Positions 44,418 through 55,682 are shown, counted from the first letter of the stretch. The stretch is 64,000 nt of DNA from Exophiala sp. HKRS030 (GCA_023897205.1 JAHWDD010000002.1:3534001-3598000); one strand, 5' to 3'. The notes: generated by a model from the letters alone, not told the origin. Made by a program: numbers and translations.

Positions 44418-46082
44418 ATGCCTGCCAGACTCCCAGGCTCGGGGCTACGTTCTAGCTTCATATGCGCCCAGTGCTGTAAATCTCTGACCTCATCGAAGCG
44501 AAGACGTCTTCTATCAACCACGGCGTCTTCAGCACCAGAAATCTACGATGTCGTGACAGTCGGCGGCGGTCCAGCTGGACTTGCACTCCTCGCAGCACTC
44601 AGTATGTTTGTCTGTATACCCTTTCCACGGACACAACGGCTAATCGATCCAGAATCCTCTCCCGTCACATCACACCTGAAAACTGCACTAATTGAGCTTC
44701 AAGACCTCACCAAGAACCGCCAATGGACTTCTCCATCGGATCAGTATTCAAATCGCGCAAGTAGTCTCACGCCCTCATCGATCTCGTTCCTCGAGTCGAC
44801 TGGCTCGTGGGTGCACGTCGAACAATCACGTGTCCAAGCCTACGATGAAATGCAGGTATGGGATGCCGCGAACGACGCCAGTATCCAATTTGACTGGACC
44901 TCCGAGACTCAAAGGTACAATGCACCTCCACAGACCATAGCCACCATGTGCGAGAATACCAACCTGACACGCGGACTGATTGAACGAATTGTCGAATTGG
45001 GCGCGGAATCAAGTCTCTTTGCGAATACGAGCGTGTCGGGTATTACCAACGGCAAAGACGATCCAGCAGGTTTGAATCTCTCTTCTTGGCCGATCCTCAA
45101 CCTCGAATCCAAGTCATCACCATCATCATCCTCCTCCTCCACTACGAGCCTTGCAGCACGCCTCCTCGTCGGCGCCGATGGCTTCAATAGCCCCGTCCGC
45201 ACATTCGCAGGGATCAACTCATCGGGCTGGGACTACAATCGACACGGCGTCGTGGCTACACTATCGATTCAAGATGGCCCATCGGCCATTTCCTCCCACG
45301 GCACCGATGAATCATCTGATTTCAACTTCGACCTTTTCGCCTCAGAACCGCTCCCCAACCGAGCAACAGCATACCAACGCTTCCTCCCGCAACTAGGCGG
45401 CCCCATCGCCATCTTACCTTTGCCAAACGGACACGCATCGATGGTGTGGTCGACGACACCCGCTTACGCGACCTACCTCAAGTCTCTATCTCCATCGGGA
45501 CAATTGTCCATGATCAACGCCGCTCTACGGCTCGGGCAAACCGACCTGAAATACCTCTTAACTCTACCCTCCGACTCTCCCGACGCTCACGAGACCGAGC
45601 TCCGTTGGCGTCTCGCACACACAGACGCCCCCAGCGTCGCACGCCAACCGCCCGTTGTCACGGGTGTCCAGGAGAAGAGCATGGCCAGTTTCCCACTGCG
45701 CTTCCGTCACGCGACCAGCCTCATCAACCCTCGCGTCGCACTCATTGGGGATGCAGCTCACACGGTTCACCCTCTGGCGGGACAAGGGTTGAACCTGGGC
45801 CTTGCGGATGCGCAGAGCCTCGCGAGTTGTGTTGCCTACAGTGTCGAGCACGGCATGGACATTGGCGACGCTATGGCTCTGGAACGCTATTCTTCGGATC
45901 GATTCGGAAAGGGCTTGTTGATGGCCGGAGGCGTGGATGCGTTGAATTCCTTGTATCAGATCGGTGCGGCTGGGGAGGGCATGTTGGCGAGCGTCGCTGG
46001 ACGTGCTAGGGGCGTCGGAATGAAGGTCATCAATGACCTTGTGCCAGGGTTGAAAGGGTTGATCATGAAGCAGGCAAGCTGA
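44418..46082 (+). CDS. coq6: COQ6, ubiquinone biosynthesis monooxygenase
   Basis: FAD monooxygenase that hydroxylates C5 of the ring in coenzyme Q synthesis, in the mitochondrial matrix face of the inner membrane. The frame is open for 554 codons, but an intron at 44602-44652 (GTATGT...CCAG, 51 bases, no stop) interrupts a conserved part. Removal gives AALKSSPVTSHLKTALIE and 537 residues. The presequence is Arg/Ser-rich (SSKRRRLLSTTASS). The FAD motif is VVTVGGGPAGLALL and the second flavin motif is GDAAHTVHPLAGQGLNLGLAD. An internal Ser run (SSPSSSSSSTTS) enlarges a loop. Otherwise normal. Confidence 0.93.
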   Translation: MPARLPGSGLRSSFICAQCCKSLTSSKRRRLLSTTASSAPEIYDVVTVGGGPAGLALLAALSMFVCIPFPRTQRLIDPESSPVTSHLKTALIELQDLTKNRQWTSPSDQYSNRASSLTPSSISFLESTGSWVHVEQSRVQAYDEMQVWDAANDASIQFDWTSETQRYNAPPQTIATMCENTNLTRGLIERIVELGAESSLFANTSVSGITNGKDDPAGLNLSSWPILNLESKSSPSSSSSSTTSLAARLLVGADGFNSPVRTFAGINSSGWDYNRHGVVATLSIQDGPSAISSHGTDESSDFNFDLFASEPLPNRATAYQRFLPQLGGPIAILPLPNGHASMVWSTTPAYATYLKSLSPSGQLSMINAALRLGQTDLKYLLTLPSDSPDAHETELRWRLAHTDAPSVARQPPVVTGVQEKSMASFPLRFRHATSLINPRVALIGDAAHTVHPLAGQGLNLGLADAQSLASCVAYSVEHGMDIGDAMALERYSSDRFGKGLLMAGGVDALNSLYQIGAAGEGMLASVAGRARGVGMKVINDLVPGLKGLIMKQAS

Positions 46083-46488
46083 GCTGGACTCCCTACGACA
46101 TCGAACCTGTATAGTATGGTCCCCTTGCGGAGTATAGAAGATATGCTCTTCACGCAGGGTGTCGATACTGAAGGCGGAAGACAATGTGTAATGATAGCGC
46201 AGCGCAACTCGACTGAATAGTCACCACAATTACGTCCACAAAACTTGGGCGAATGCAACGACTTCCGAGCACGTCAGACACTTAGAACTAGGTCCGCAAA
46301 GTTGAAAGATCAGACAGTCTCGTTGAATTGCAGAATTGTAGAATTTTTGTATCAATTTGAGATTCTCATTGTACAGGGGTATCACTTGGTAGTTGCTAGT
46401 CTTACAGTATTCCGTACAGTACTCGGTAGATCGGTCCGTATATCTGTGTTTGGCCTTGAACATATTTTTTGTTCTTTCTTCTGAAATG
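46083..46488. other. Convergent 3' intergenic region, COQ6 / RnpA-like
   Basis: About 0.4 kb. A GCGGAGTATA relative of the TACGGAGTA motif lies near 46125-46135. No gene. Confidence 0.5.
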
Positions 46489-47052
46489 TTATTTCAAGGG
46501 CGCAACAATGGACCATCTCGAATCAGCTCTATCTTTCCGTCCACCGTAAACAGGTTGAGGCTTCGGCCACGATTCAGGGCTGAACTTGGCGTCTCCACGC
46601 AGCAACGTCTTGACCAGAACATCCGTGGTACTGACGAGCTTGTCGTAGGACGCATCGATTCCCGATGCACTGAAGATGAGCATCTCGAGCGTCCCTTGTA
46701 ACTTTGCCGGGGCGGTTTTGGCATCTTTGGACCCCGAGAGAGGCTTGCCCGTGGTGTGGAGGCCGTTGTTCCTCATGCTGTCCGCGAAGGCGTTGGCCCA
46801 TCTTCTTTTCAGGCGGTTGCGCATCACGGCTTTCGGGACGAGTTTGTGGCTCGTGGCGGAGACCACCCGCCACGTGAGGACGTCGGGGCGTATGTCTGAG
46901 TATTTATCCCGGACGGCGAAGACGTTGGGGTGCCATCGAGAAGCAAAGGACTTTTCGTCGAGCGTCGACGGGCGAACGAAGGGGCAGTATTGGGCTTGGA
47001 GGCCGAGTCCGGAGCTAGGGAAGCGGACGGGTTTGAAAGGGGAGAGGGCCAT
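46489..47052 (-). CDS. RnpA-like protein (bacterial RNase P protein fold)
   Basis: A single exon of 187 residues. The centre carries the RnpA signature: WRVVSATSHKLVPKAVMRNR followed by LKRRWANAF at about residues 61-89, where RNRLKRR corresponds to the conserved RNRxKRR motif that binds RNase P RNA. The C-terminal part fits the last beta strand and helix (GTLEMLIFSASG, YDKLVSTTDVLVKTLL). The first 40 residues, with few acids, could be a mitochondrial targeting region. Bacterial RnpA is about 120 residues, and the extra here is at both ends. It is likely the protein partner of a mitochondrial RNase P RNA, but a role in mitoribosome assembly or another RNA role cannot be excluded. It is divergent from eIF1A. 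Confidence 0.7.
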   Translation of the reverse strand: MALSPFKPVRFPSSGLGLQAQYCPFVRPSTLDEKSFASRWHPNVFAVRDKYSDIRPDVLTWRVVSATSHKLVPKAVMRNRLKRRWANAFADSMRNNGLHTTGKPLSGSKDAKTAPAKLQGTLEMLIFSASGIDASYDKLVSTTDVLVKTLLRGDAKFSPESWPKPQPVYGGRKDRADSRWSIVAPLK

Positions 47053-47672
47053 GACGACTGGAGGCCATCGGACAGGCTTCCAAAGATCAAAGGTCTTGGA
47101 TCAAGGTCGGCAATTTTTGGATTCACTGGGAATTGCTGTATGAATACTTGATAGTGAGTGTATGATATATGGAGGAGTATGTACAATCGTAGACTGCTGA
47201 CCTAAGCTTTCTCGGGGCAGCTCGTATTCGTACAGGAGAGTACTGCGCAGTCCTCGGGTGAGGTCTATTATTACTTACTGTATTACTCGTTGGAAGAAAA
47301 AAATCATTCAACTGACTCATGCGCCCGGAAAATTCACGGGCCCAGATTGAAAAAATACCCCGCCAAACAGAGGCTTCTGCCCACTCAACTGCCCTCTGTG
47401 TCTTTGCCTCTGTCCTCAAGTACCACCAATTACGACGCTCAGACAAAGGACAAGTCACTCGTGACAAACAGCCACTTGACTGGAACTGCGGCCCACGACG
47501 TCAATCCTCCCGCCTTCATTATTCGCCTCCAGAATCCTTTCAACAAAGAAAACAACACACCACACACATTCCCACAACACAATCAACCCCGACCCCTCTA
47601 CACCTTGTCAACCCTTTCGGTCGAAATAGCACAATCAGAAGAATTATTACAGTGTGATAAGAAAGAGTCAAT
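47053..47672. promoter_or_regulatory. Divergent promoter region, RnpA-like / eIF1A
   Basis: About 0.62 kb. The eIF1A side is C/A/T-rich. GTCAACCCTTTCG at about 47607-47619 recurs upstream of the BTB start (34308), and this may be chance. Confidence 0.45.
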
Positions 47673-48373
47673 ATGCCTAAGAATAAGGGAAAGGTGAGAT
47701 CTTAAAACTCCACACACCGCAAAGAAGGCCCTTCCCAAAGGGTTTCAGATTTGCCTACACTTCGCAAACCCACCCCGCCACTACATTTGTGTCTCTCTTG
47801 ACTCAATGACCATCATGACAATGAGACTGTCTTGATTTCAATGGAGACCGAAGTGCATAATTTCTCTCTCTCTCTCTCTCACACACACACATGGAGTGTT
47901 CTCTATCAGAGTGACCATTTAACTAATTGTACAATGAAAAACAGGGAGGCAAGAACCGACGTCGTGGAAAGAACGAAAACGACAACGAAAAGCGTGAACT
48001 CACGTTCAAAGAAGAAGGTCAAGAATATGCGCAGGTCGTCAAGATGTTGGGCAACGGTCGCCTAGAGGCCCTCTGCTTCGACGGCGAGAAGCGTCTGGCA
48101 CACATCCGGGGCAAACTGCGGAAGAAGGTCTGGATCAACCAGGGAGACATCATCCTACTCTCGCTGCGAGACTACCAGGATGAAAAGGGAGATGTCATCC
48201 TGAAATACTCGGCCGACGAGGCCCGATCCCTCAAGGCCTACGGCGAACTACCCGAGACGGCCAAGATCAACGAGACCGACACCTACGGCCACGAAGGTGT
48301 GGATGACAATGTCGAATTCGACGAGGACAGGAGCAGTGATTCGGACAAGGACGTTGACATTGATGACATTTGA
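47673..48373 (+). CDS. tif11: Translation initiation factor eIF1A
   Basis: OB-fold factor that binds the 40S A site and helps scanning and start-codon choice. Exons 47673-47693 and 47945-48373 give 149 residues. The first exon codes only MPKNKGK, and the second starts [12 protein letters not shown], the conserved basic N-terminal tail. The OB fold has [20 protein letters not shown] and [17 protein letters not shown]. The C-terminal tail is acidic, ending DKDVDIDDI, which contacts eIF5B. The 251-base intron is the longest in the window and holds a dinucleotide repeat. Confidence 0.96.
47863..47890. repeat. CT/CA dinucleotide microsatellite in the eIF1A intron
   Basis: A run of about nine TC units followed directly by five AC units, within the intron after codon 7 of eIF1A. 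Likely polymorphic between strains. Confidence 0.95.
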
Positions 48374-49030
48374 AGAGAAACCGCAACACCGAAACGGCAA
48401 TGTTGTAATACGGCATTGCGTCGTGTGCGTTTGCAAGCGTCTGCATTGTTCTGTTGCTTCACGGAGAGGGTTGTTTTTCGCTTACATGGGATCATGTCAT
48501 GCTTCTGCTACGCTTCGCCATGCTTAGAACTCGGAAGGAGGCGCGCACACAGACACTGACTGCTCTGGTTTGAATGCAAGGCCCTTTTTCCAAGGCTCAG
48601 TGGCCCAAAGCCAGACAGGTACTGCAGTGTGCTAGCTTTCGAACCAGACCACATATGATCATGAACGGGGGAGTTTTTTTTGTATTAGAGTACCTACGTA
48701 ACGACGTTTTGGAGGAACTGAAGATCCAAACCACAACAGCATCCGACAAAACATTACTATGCCGATAACCAAATCAGATTTTCTTCCCTACGATCGATCA
48801 TTGTCACCATGACTTGACTTGACTACCTGATTTCCTTTTGGACCTGCTGCGTACAGCAATGGACTATCATGCTCCATTTAACTAACCTAACATCTTGCGA
48901 TTCACCATCGTCTGTTACCGACACAAGTAGTATGATTTCTTTCTTCCCCGGGTGCCATCTCGACTCTCTCATCATCATCATGTCGTATCGCAATACGTTT
49001 GATTTGATCCTTTGATACGGAGTACTCCCT
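48374..49030. other. Convergent 3' intergenic region, eIF1A / Cys-rich protein
   Basis: About 0.66 kb. A TACGGAGTA 9-mer lies at 49016-49024 next to the stop of the Cys-rich gene. No gene recognised. Confidence 0.5.
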
Positions 49031-50330
49031 TCACATGATATGCAACAACAACAACATCAACATCACCGCAACACCAGCCGACCCCAACCACTGAGGTACT
49101 TGTTTCGGTAGAATGGATTTCTGTACCATCATCGTCGTCTTCTTCTTTGTTTTTAAGGCACCCGAACCCGTAGCGAATGATGGCACTGCGCTACCCACCC
49201 CGGTCTGCACGCTCGTTATTGTCGTCGTACCCGAAGTCAACGTGGTGTGACTATAAACGTACGTCGCTGATACCGAAACTTGGGTCGTGACAATAACGAC
49301 ACTCAGACTCGGTGTACCTTCGCTTCCACTTTGTGTCGACGTGGTTGTTGGCGGGAGTGGTGGTGGTGGTGGTGTGTATGTATTCGTACATGTGTTTTCA
49401 GATTCAGGCACAGACACAGATCCAGAAACGACAGAAACGCCTACCGATTCAGTGGCAGTCAATGTTTCGGTTACAATAGCAGTAGATGGTTCTAAAGTTG
49501 ATGACGAGACTTGACTGCCACTTTCACCGACCGTATCACTGTCGCTGGCGGTACTGCTGATAGAGCTGCTGCTGCTGCTGCTGATGATGATGATGGAGGA
49601 GGTAGTATTATTCGAGTACGGCGCTCCTGTTGTGGTCATCGTCAGAGCAGGTACTGAACCCACAACACCCGTTCCTTTTACTGTCGCCGTCGCCGTCGCC
49701 GTCACCGTACCGTTCTCGTTCGTAATGGCAATCGTGGTCGAGGAAGTTCCATCACTCTGTTCGATTTCCGTACAAGACTCGTCGACGCAACAGACCGCTT
49801 CGCCCTGATACTCTGCACAGACTCGACCGGGCTGACAATGAGACCCGTCAGAACAACAGACACTCCCGTCCAGTGGGACGCAGCCCAGCCCGGCACAGCA
49901 TCCATTGCCAGAGAGGCACGCGCCGGCGCCGTTGGGGCAGCAGACGTTGTCGGGGTGGATGTGGCATCCATCTTTTGTGGTCACGTCAGCATTAGCATGA
50001 CCATCAGTATCCATGCCGACATCGATATCGACGGGACAATGGCATCTCGAGAACCGGAAACAAGAACAGTGTAGGTCTCGAATGAGGAAAAGAAAAGTCC
50101 AGCATACCTGCACATAACGTTCCTGTGCAATCTTGACGTTTCAATGGAGAACGAATTGGATCCAAAAGATCAACAAAGGGCGACGATGACGGTGACGATG
50201 ATGCGCCATTCGAAAATCCAAAAGGCAAAGTCCCCGCCCCGAGTGCAATGTATGAACGAGGAGTAGGAGTCAGTTCGGCGGAAGCGACACAGATGATCGA
50301 AGAGTACAACAGCAGAACCAAACCCATCAT
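49031..50330 (-). CDS. Secreted Cys-rich, Ser/Thr-rich surface protein, probably GPI-anchored
   Basis: Exons 50330-50108 and 49971-49031 give 387 residues. It begins with a signal peptide (MMGLVLLLYSSIICVASA). The splice joins GTLCA to DGCHIHPDNVCC, and the branch-like GCTGACG and AAAG acceptor fit. A block of about 16 cysteines in pairs follows (CCPNGAGACLSGNGCC, CCSDGSHCQPGRVC), a granulin/EGF-like knot pattern seen in fungal wall proteins. Next is a long Ser/Thr/Val stretch expected to be O-glycosylated, with a Pro run. The end is a hydrophobic tail (GSAGVAVMLMLLLLHIM) with no charged residue after it, as for GPI attachment. Probably cell-wall bound. Function unknown. Confidence 0.8.
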
Positions 50331-50624
50331 GGCACGGTAGACGAGGGTCTTTCGGTTCAAAAACACAGAGGGAAGTGGGCCGATAGGGCTGACGCAAAAA
50401 TCAATCGAGTCCGTACAATTTAAACACTTCGTTGAGCTTGATGCTTTTTGTATAGTTGATTTTTGTTATGGCACTCTCTGTAAAGGAGGACAACGATCTC
50501 TGATGAGCATCCAGCATATGCCCGTGAACGTATCTTTAGGTCTTGAACGAGTCGTACAATTGAACTTGGTGTGTTATCTTTAGTCTGATGGGGCAATCTA
50601 AGTCCCCTGTCTGATTCTATGCTG

Positions 50625-53585
50625 TTATTGATCTTCGTCGTCGAAAACACTTCTCGTAAAGAATCTGACGATTTGTCTCCCAGACTCTCTGCCGACCAAA
50701 GGATCCAGTTCCTCCAGACTCATGTTCGCCACTTCAAGAACGTTCTTCGTCTCGAGGTATAGTCTGCTGGCATTCTTGGCCGATATACCAGGGATTGTCC
50801 TAAGGAGCTCTTGAGGTCCAGTGTTGAAAGTCTTCTCATCTGGATCCTCACCTTCCGCCAAACCGATTTGCACCGCCTTCAAGGGATCGGGTTCCTCTTG
50901 CTGCTTCTTGAGTTCTTCAAAGATTTCCGCCGTCTGGTATGGCGAAGATGACCAAATTACCTTCAGCCTCGGAAATGCAAGTGTGAGTAGAACCAACTTC
51001 GATTGTAGGTCTTTGGTCTCGGAATCTGGCGTCTTGAGGGTTGCAACGGAGGTCAAATCTGCAAAGGGATCAAGCGTAAATGACTTGTTCGCGTCAAACT
51101 CGATCAACAAGAACGGATACTTGTAATGTTGCAGCATGGTTTCGGCTTGGTTGAAAAGCCGTCCGTTCTTGAAAGAGCCGATGAGATCAGGTATTGATTT
51201 TCTCTCGACACAGATGTTTGGTGACAATACATAGTCGCCGACTGTGAGTTGGCAAGGAACGACGGCCATGCTTCGACCATGCAATAAACTAGGCAGGGCT
51301 GATCGAAATTCCCGAACATCAACCACTACCGTCGGAGGAGCGGCAGTTGCTGCAAGTCGTCCACCTCCAGCGATGCGAGTATTAACAGTGCGGAGGAAAG
51401 CTTCCTGCGGATCGACATTCGCATCCGTCATTGTGACCGCCATGGTACCACGTTCCCTGATCAATTTGGTAAAGGCATCTTTCTCGCGTCTCACAGCAGA
51501 TAGATACCGTTGTTCTTCCACACTGCCACCGTAGTACATAAAATATGCACGGACGCTTCTGTCTGAATGACTCGATCGGTAGACTTCGACTCTGCGAATG
51601 AAGTCTGGTGCTGGTGAGTACATGATGATATACCTCGGACGAAGCTCTTCGAGAAGTTGGTCGTCTTGGTCACCATCATACGGATGCACCACAATCTGAT
51701 CGTCAGGTTCGTACAGCTCGAAGAAATCTTCCCCTGCGTCATTCAGATTGTCAACAATGATATCCTCCTTTTGGCCAGCTTCTGACTCGGTCGGTCGCAG
51801 CTCGGCAAGCAGACCAGCAACCTGCGCAGCTTTATCTTCTGAAACAGCCACGGCACCGTTGGCACTCCGTGTCAGACCCAAACCGCCGCCGCCACCACCG
51901 CGGACGCGTCTACGCTTGTTCACGGGCGCTTTGCTGTTCAAACGCGACGCCGCAGTAGTTCCTTTGATATCATTCAGGGATTTTTGGTTCTCCTCGAACA
52001 AAGAAGCGCTGACTTGAGCAAAAGTCTTTCTCCAACCCAGATATTCTCTTAGCTTTCTTCTCATCATGAATTCGGCAGAGCCTCGTTCTTCCTCAGCTTC
52101 TATCTCATGTGGTGCTTGACCTTCGGCCATGTCTTGTGCTAACGGCTTGACGTGCATTGTTTGAAGATATTCTTTGACTTGGCGACAGGTTCGCTGATCA
52201 TTGCACATGATGAGAATGGTATCGTTAGAGTCATCCCTTAATCTAGGATTGAGATACGCATCAACCTCGATCTCTCGTAAGATTTCTGCCAACACGGTCC
52301 ATTTAGGCTGTTCCTCCAATACCGGACTCAGTGAGTCTGGCAGTTTCGAAGTCGGCAGTGCATTGTTGTCTTCAACCTTGCCCTTGTAGACTCGATCTTT
52401 GGCTGATTGGAAAATAGTAGATGCAGCATCAGAAAAAAGCCAAGGGGATTGATCCTGTCTTGTAGAGCCTGGGGGAGGTGAATGTGTCGCGAGTACGGTG
52501 TCCAAATACTTGAGAAGAGAGACGGAATCGTAGCTGAGGAGAGAATGCAGGACTGATCGCAAGACTGTCAGATCATTTGCGATTTGTTTTGTACGCCAGC
52601 TGACTCGATGCCACACTGGGTCGAGTTGTCGCCGGACAATAGCATCAAAATTCTGGTGCAGAGCAGAATCAGGCGTCCAGTCATCCATTTCCAATCCAGG
52701 ATTGGCTTTTTTGAGCTCTGAGATGCTCATCTCTACGCATTCCATCACAGCATTCTGGATGGCTCGCATTGAATCTGTCATTGGTATTTCCAGTTCAATC
52801 ACATCGGCCTTCTTCTTTCCTTCCAGGCTTTGTGCGATCGACACATGGAAGCGTGGCCATAAGGACGGTTTTCGTAAGAAAAGATTCCTCATCATAGTCG
52901 ACAAGGGCGCATAAGAAGATGTGAGAGGTTCTGGGGAGTCGCTGAAAGCTTTGAGAAACCCAATCTTGTTGTGTTGTCGAAAGATGCGCGCGATGAATGC
53001 TTCAGTAGTGGTGGCAATGGCCTTTTCCGCGTGCAATACAATCAGACCGGTCACAGTCTCGGGATCTAAGAGTTTTGATAGTAAGTCAACGATGAGAATC
53101 CGGCTGGTGACGGATACAATTCCTCCTTCCGAGTAAATCTTCTCGCGAGTCGCCACAGTCGCCTTGTCGGTGTTGATAACACGGAGGCCTTTTGCGAGAG
53201 GAGAACGAGAGACGGCATAATGCTCTGCGAGAGCTTCTCCGATCCATTCATTCTCGCGATCCTCTGCTCCAACAATGATGACGAGGGAATTGCCCGCGGC
53301 ATCATATGAGTGAAGCAGATTCGTGACAATCTTGAGCAGGCCTAAGCCACGAGCAAGTATCACTAGGACATCCTCGGCGCGTAGAAGCTGGAAGATTTCC
53401 TGCTGAAATTGCTATTGGAATAAGTCAGCGTAAGTCGAGGCCAGTTGATACCAGCAGTGGGATGGCGATCATATAGCGCGTAGAAAGAATCGCTTGAGAT
53501 GAAAAGTCCGCTCAAGGCAGGGCTCGTTATCACTTACCAGAGGCAGCGAGAGCTTCACCGGCGGCTGAGATGTTGCCGCCGGCAT
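50625..53585 (-). CDS. rad1: XPF/RAD1 structure-specific DNA repair endonuclease subunit
   Basis: Catalytic subunit of the XPF-ERCC1 (Rad1-Rad10) nuclease that cuts 5' of lesions in nucleotide excision repair and in interstrand crosslink repair. Exons 53585-53538 and 53411-50625 give 944 residues. The first exon MPAATSQPPVKLSLPL joins to QFQQEIFQLLRAEDVLVIL. The degenerate helicase-like N-terminal half lacks Walker motifs, as usual. The nuclease motif reads GDYVLSPNICVERKSIPDLI at about residue 750, with the ERKxxxD core. The tandem HhH domain at the end (LRTIPGISAKNASRLY, LVGRESGRQIVRFF) mediates binding to ERCC1/Rad10. A Gly-rich basic patch (KRRRVRGGGGGGLG) lies in the middle. Intact. Confidence 0.95.
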
Positions 53586-53903
53586 GATCACATATTGTTA
53601 TCCAAGATTCTCGCTGAGCGTTCGATGTGAACAGGCGTCATTGTCAAGATAGATTTTGTGCGCGTTCTACCCTATGCTTCTCCAGATAGGAGATACGGTG
53701 AAGCACATATACACTACTCTGTTACTCTCAGTTGTGAATCGACCTGGCGCTCAAATCTTCATCACTCGATACCTTGAACAACAACATGTCTTTTACGCTT
53801 TCCCATATTATCATGAACCCTTATCAGTAGAGTTCTATGACTGAGTGTCATGGTCCCGTCGCTTGGCGCTGCAAACCTTCGTACCAATGTCCTGCACCGT
53901 GCT
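53586..53903. other. Spacer between SAT gene stop and RAD1 start
   Basis: About 0.32 kb. No ketosynthase or other PKS-like coding is seen on either strand. Confidence 0.6.
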
Positions 53904-55440
53904 TCAGAGTCCATCATGATAGCTACAATTCGGAAACCATTCAGTCATACAACAGGTACATTTGTCGTGGACTGTGTTAGATAGCTCTATATAGGCATCG
54001 ACACCAAGCATCGCGTCTCCTGCAACTGCCTCTAGGGCTCCTTCTATCCTCAAGAATCCTTCTTGCTTATTGCCCAGCGAGATGAACCTGTCCAGACCAG
54101 TTGTCTCTGTCCCAAAAATCTTTTGGCCAGGCCGTTCATCCTCGGAGGCGTAACCGGAGTCGAGCCTGAATATGGCAGGACGTAAGGGCAGGTTTAATTT
54201 TGTTCCAGGACTGTGAGCTTTTGAGGACCTGGGTGTTCGAGGCACCGATGGTGGGACTTTTAGCTCGGCAAAATGCCTGGCGCACTCAACCGACAACACA
54301 TTTAAAGACTGCTGCTGGTGGTCCGATGAGACCCAGTCTGACAGATCCTCATATGCGATGTCAAACTTCCTGGAAGCAAGTTCTTCAAATACGCTACTAC
54401 CTCGAAGTATTGACCCTGGAGTCACCACTCTAAGCGTTTGCCGCCAACTTGGAAATCGACCTTCGAAGAGCTCTGTCCATCTCGAGGTCGAAGTTGTGAT
54501 TTCTTGAACAGCGCTTCGAAGACTTTCAAAAGGTGTTATTCCAGCCAAGGGCTTGGTGCTTGACCCGCTGAAAAACGGCATGCAGGGTTCAAACGCGTCG
54601 AAATGTGTCTTTGTGGAGGAACAGAGAACGTGGGTGTCGATACTTGACGGTGGTATGAGGTGCATTAGCTGGTGCGCTTCATAAGACTCCCCAGAACTCC
54701 GCTTGTTTGACTCATCAGAAGGCAGGTGTTTCGAGAACTCGGCTAGAACCGATGCAGGACCTGAAACCATGACATGTTCCAATGTCACCATGCTTAGTCT
54801 TATTTTCGAGCATGGCTGGACATTTTCTTGCTGGTGGAACCTGTTCATTGCATGTTGGACAATGACCTCGTCCTGGTGAAACATCTTTGACCAATGCTTG
54901 CCAAGAGCGTCGCATCCCAGCTGAAGGGCAGCATGTTGTAAGTACGATCCCAATCGAAAAGCCACCAAGACAGATTCCACGGCGAGTGGTATCAGTGCAG
55001 GCAATGAATCAGCTGAGGCAACGGCGTTTGCAACGAGGAGGCCAAGGCCGATTCCTGCAAGGCACGTTTCTGGGGTCTGCCGAGGATAGGAAGGTGACCT
55101 ATCTCCATATATGCTTGACAGTGGTTAGCAGCTTTGCACTCAACTTTGTCAGAATCACGAACCTAATAAAATGGGCAAACTGCGACATGCACAAAAGTGC
55201 GCATTCGAAGGCGGCATTCGAAGGAGACAGTATGGTATACTCTTGAATGAGCTGTTCCGGCGAGAAGTGTCCGATGTTGTCAGTGAACATTTGCGATTTG
55301 CAATCAGCTTCTCCCTTCAGCGCCTCAGTCGCTTGATGCAGAAAGTCCTGGATATGAACATTGTCACGCCTTCTGCATGCCTCGTGCAGCGTAGCATGGC
55401 TGTTAGCACTTTGATCCGCGAAAATGATAAACTCTCGCAT
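53904..55440 (-). CDS. Stand-alone SAT (starter-unit:ACP transacylase) domain protein, catalytic Cys missing
   Basis: Resembles the N-terminal SAT domain of fungal non-reducing polyketide synthases but is encoded alone. Exons 55440-55163 and 55113-53904 give 495 residues in an uninterrupted frame. Typical NR-PKS N-terminus: MREFIIFADQSANSHATLHE, then LIQEYTILSPSNAAFECALL and CMSQFAHFI. The splice gives ISIYGDRSPSYPRQTPETCL followed by AGIGLGLLVANAVASADSLP and LIPLAVESVLVAFRLGSYL. The nucleophile motif GxCxG reads GIGLG (residues 113-117), so a glycine replaces the catalytic cysteine. A cysteine is nearby at 110. The second-half motif around the catalytic histidine is also altered (YEAHQLMHL). 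No KS, AT, PT or ACP domain follows. The reading frame is kept, which argues against simple decay. It may be a relic or a repurposed domain. Confidence 0.8.
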
Positions 55441-55682
55441 GATGCTTTTCAAAAAGTATTGACGTTTGCTATGCTGCTCCGAGGACTACTCCCAGCTCAA
55501 CCATGTCCCACTATATACTTAGTTGGTCATGTTCAACGACGTGGCAGTCCACTTTTGGTTTACGAAGCGAGACCATTGATGGCATACAAACTTGGATGTA
55601 TCGATGCCTTGCCGACCGTCATTGGGTATCGACCACTCAAAAGCCAACAAGATACAATTTCAGACATCTGAGATTTCCTTTT

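Noticed and set aside
34308..47619. GTCAACCCTTTCG shared by the 5' regions of the BTB gene and eIF1A
   Set aside because: One pair of 13-mers is expected by chance in 64 kb. A third near-copy at 26856 is at a coding end.
53904..55440. Reading the SAT gene as a decayed PKS pseudogene
   Set aside because: The spliced frame is intact over 495 codons with consensus splice sites, so decay is not shown, although loss of the rest of a PKS remains possible.
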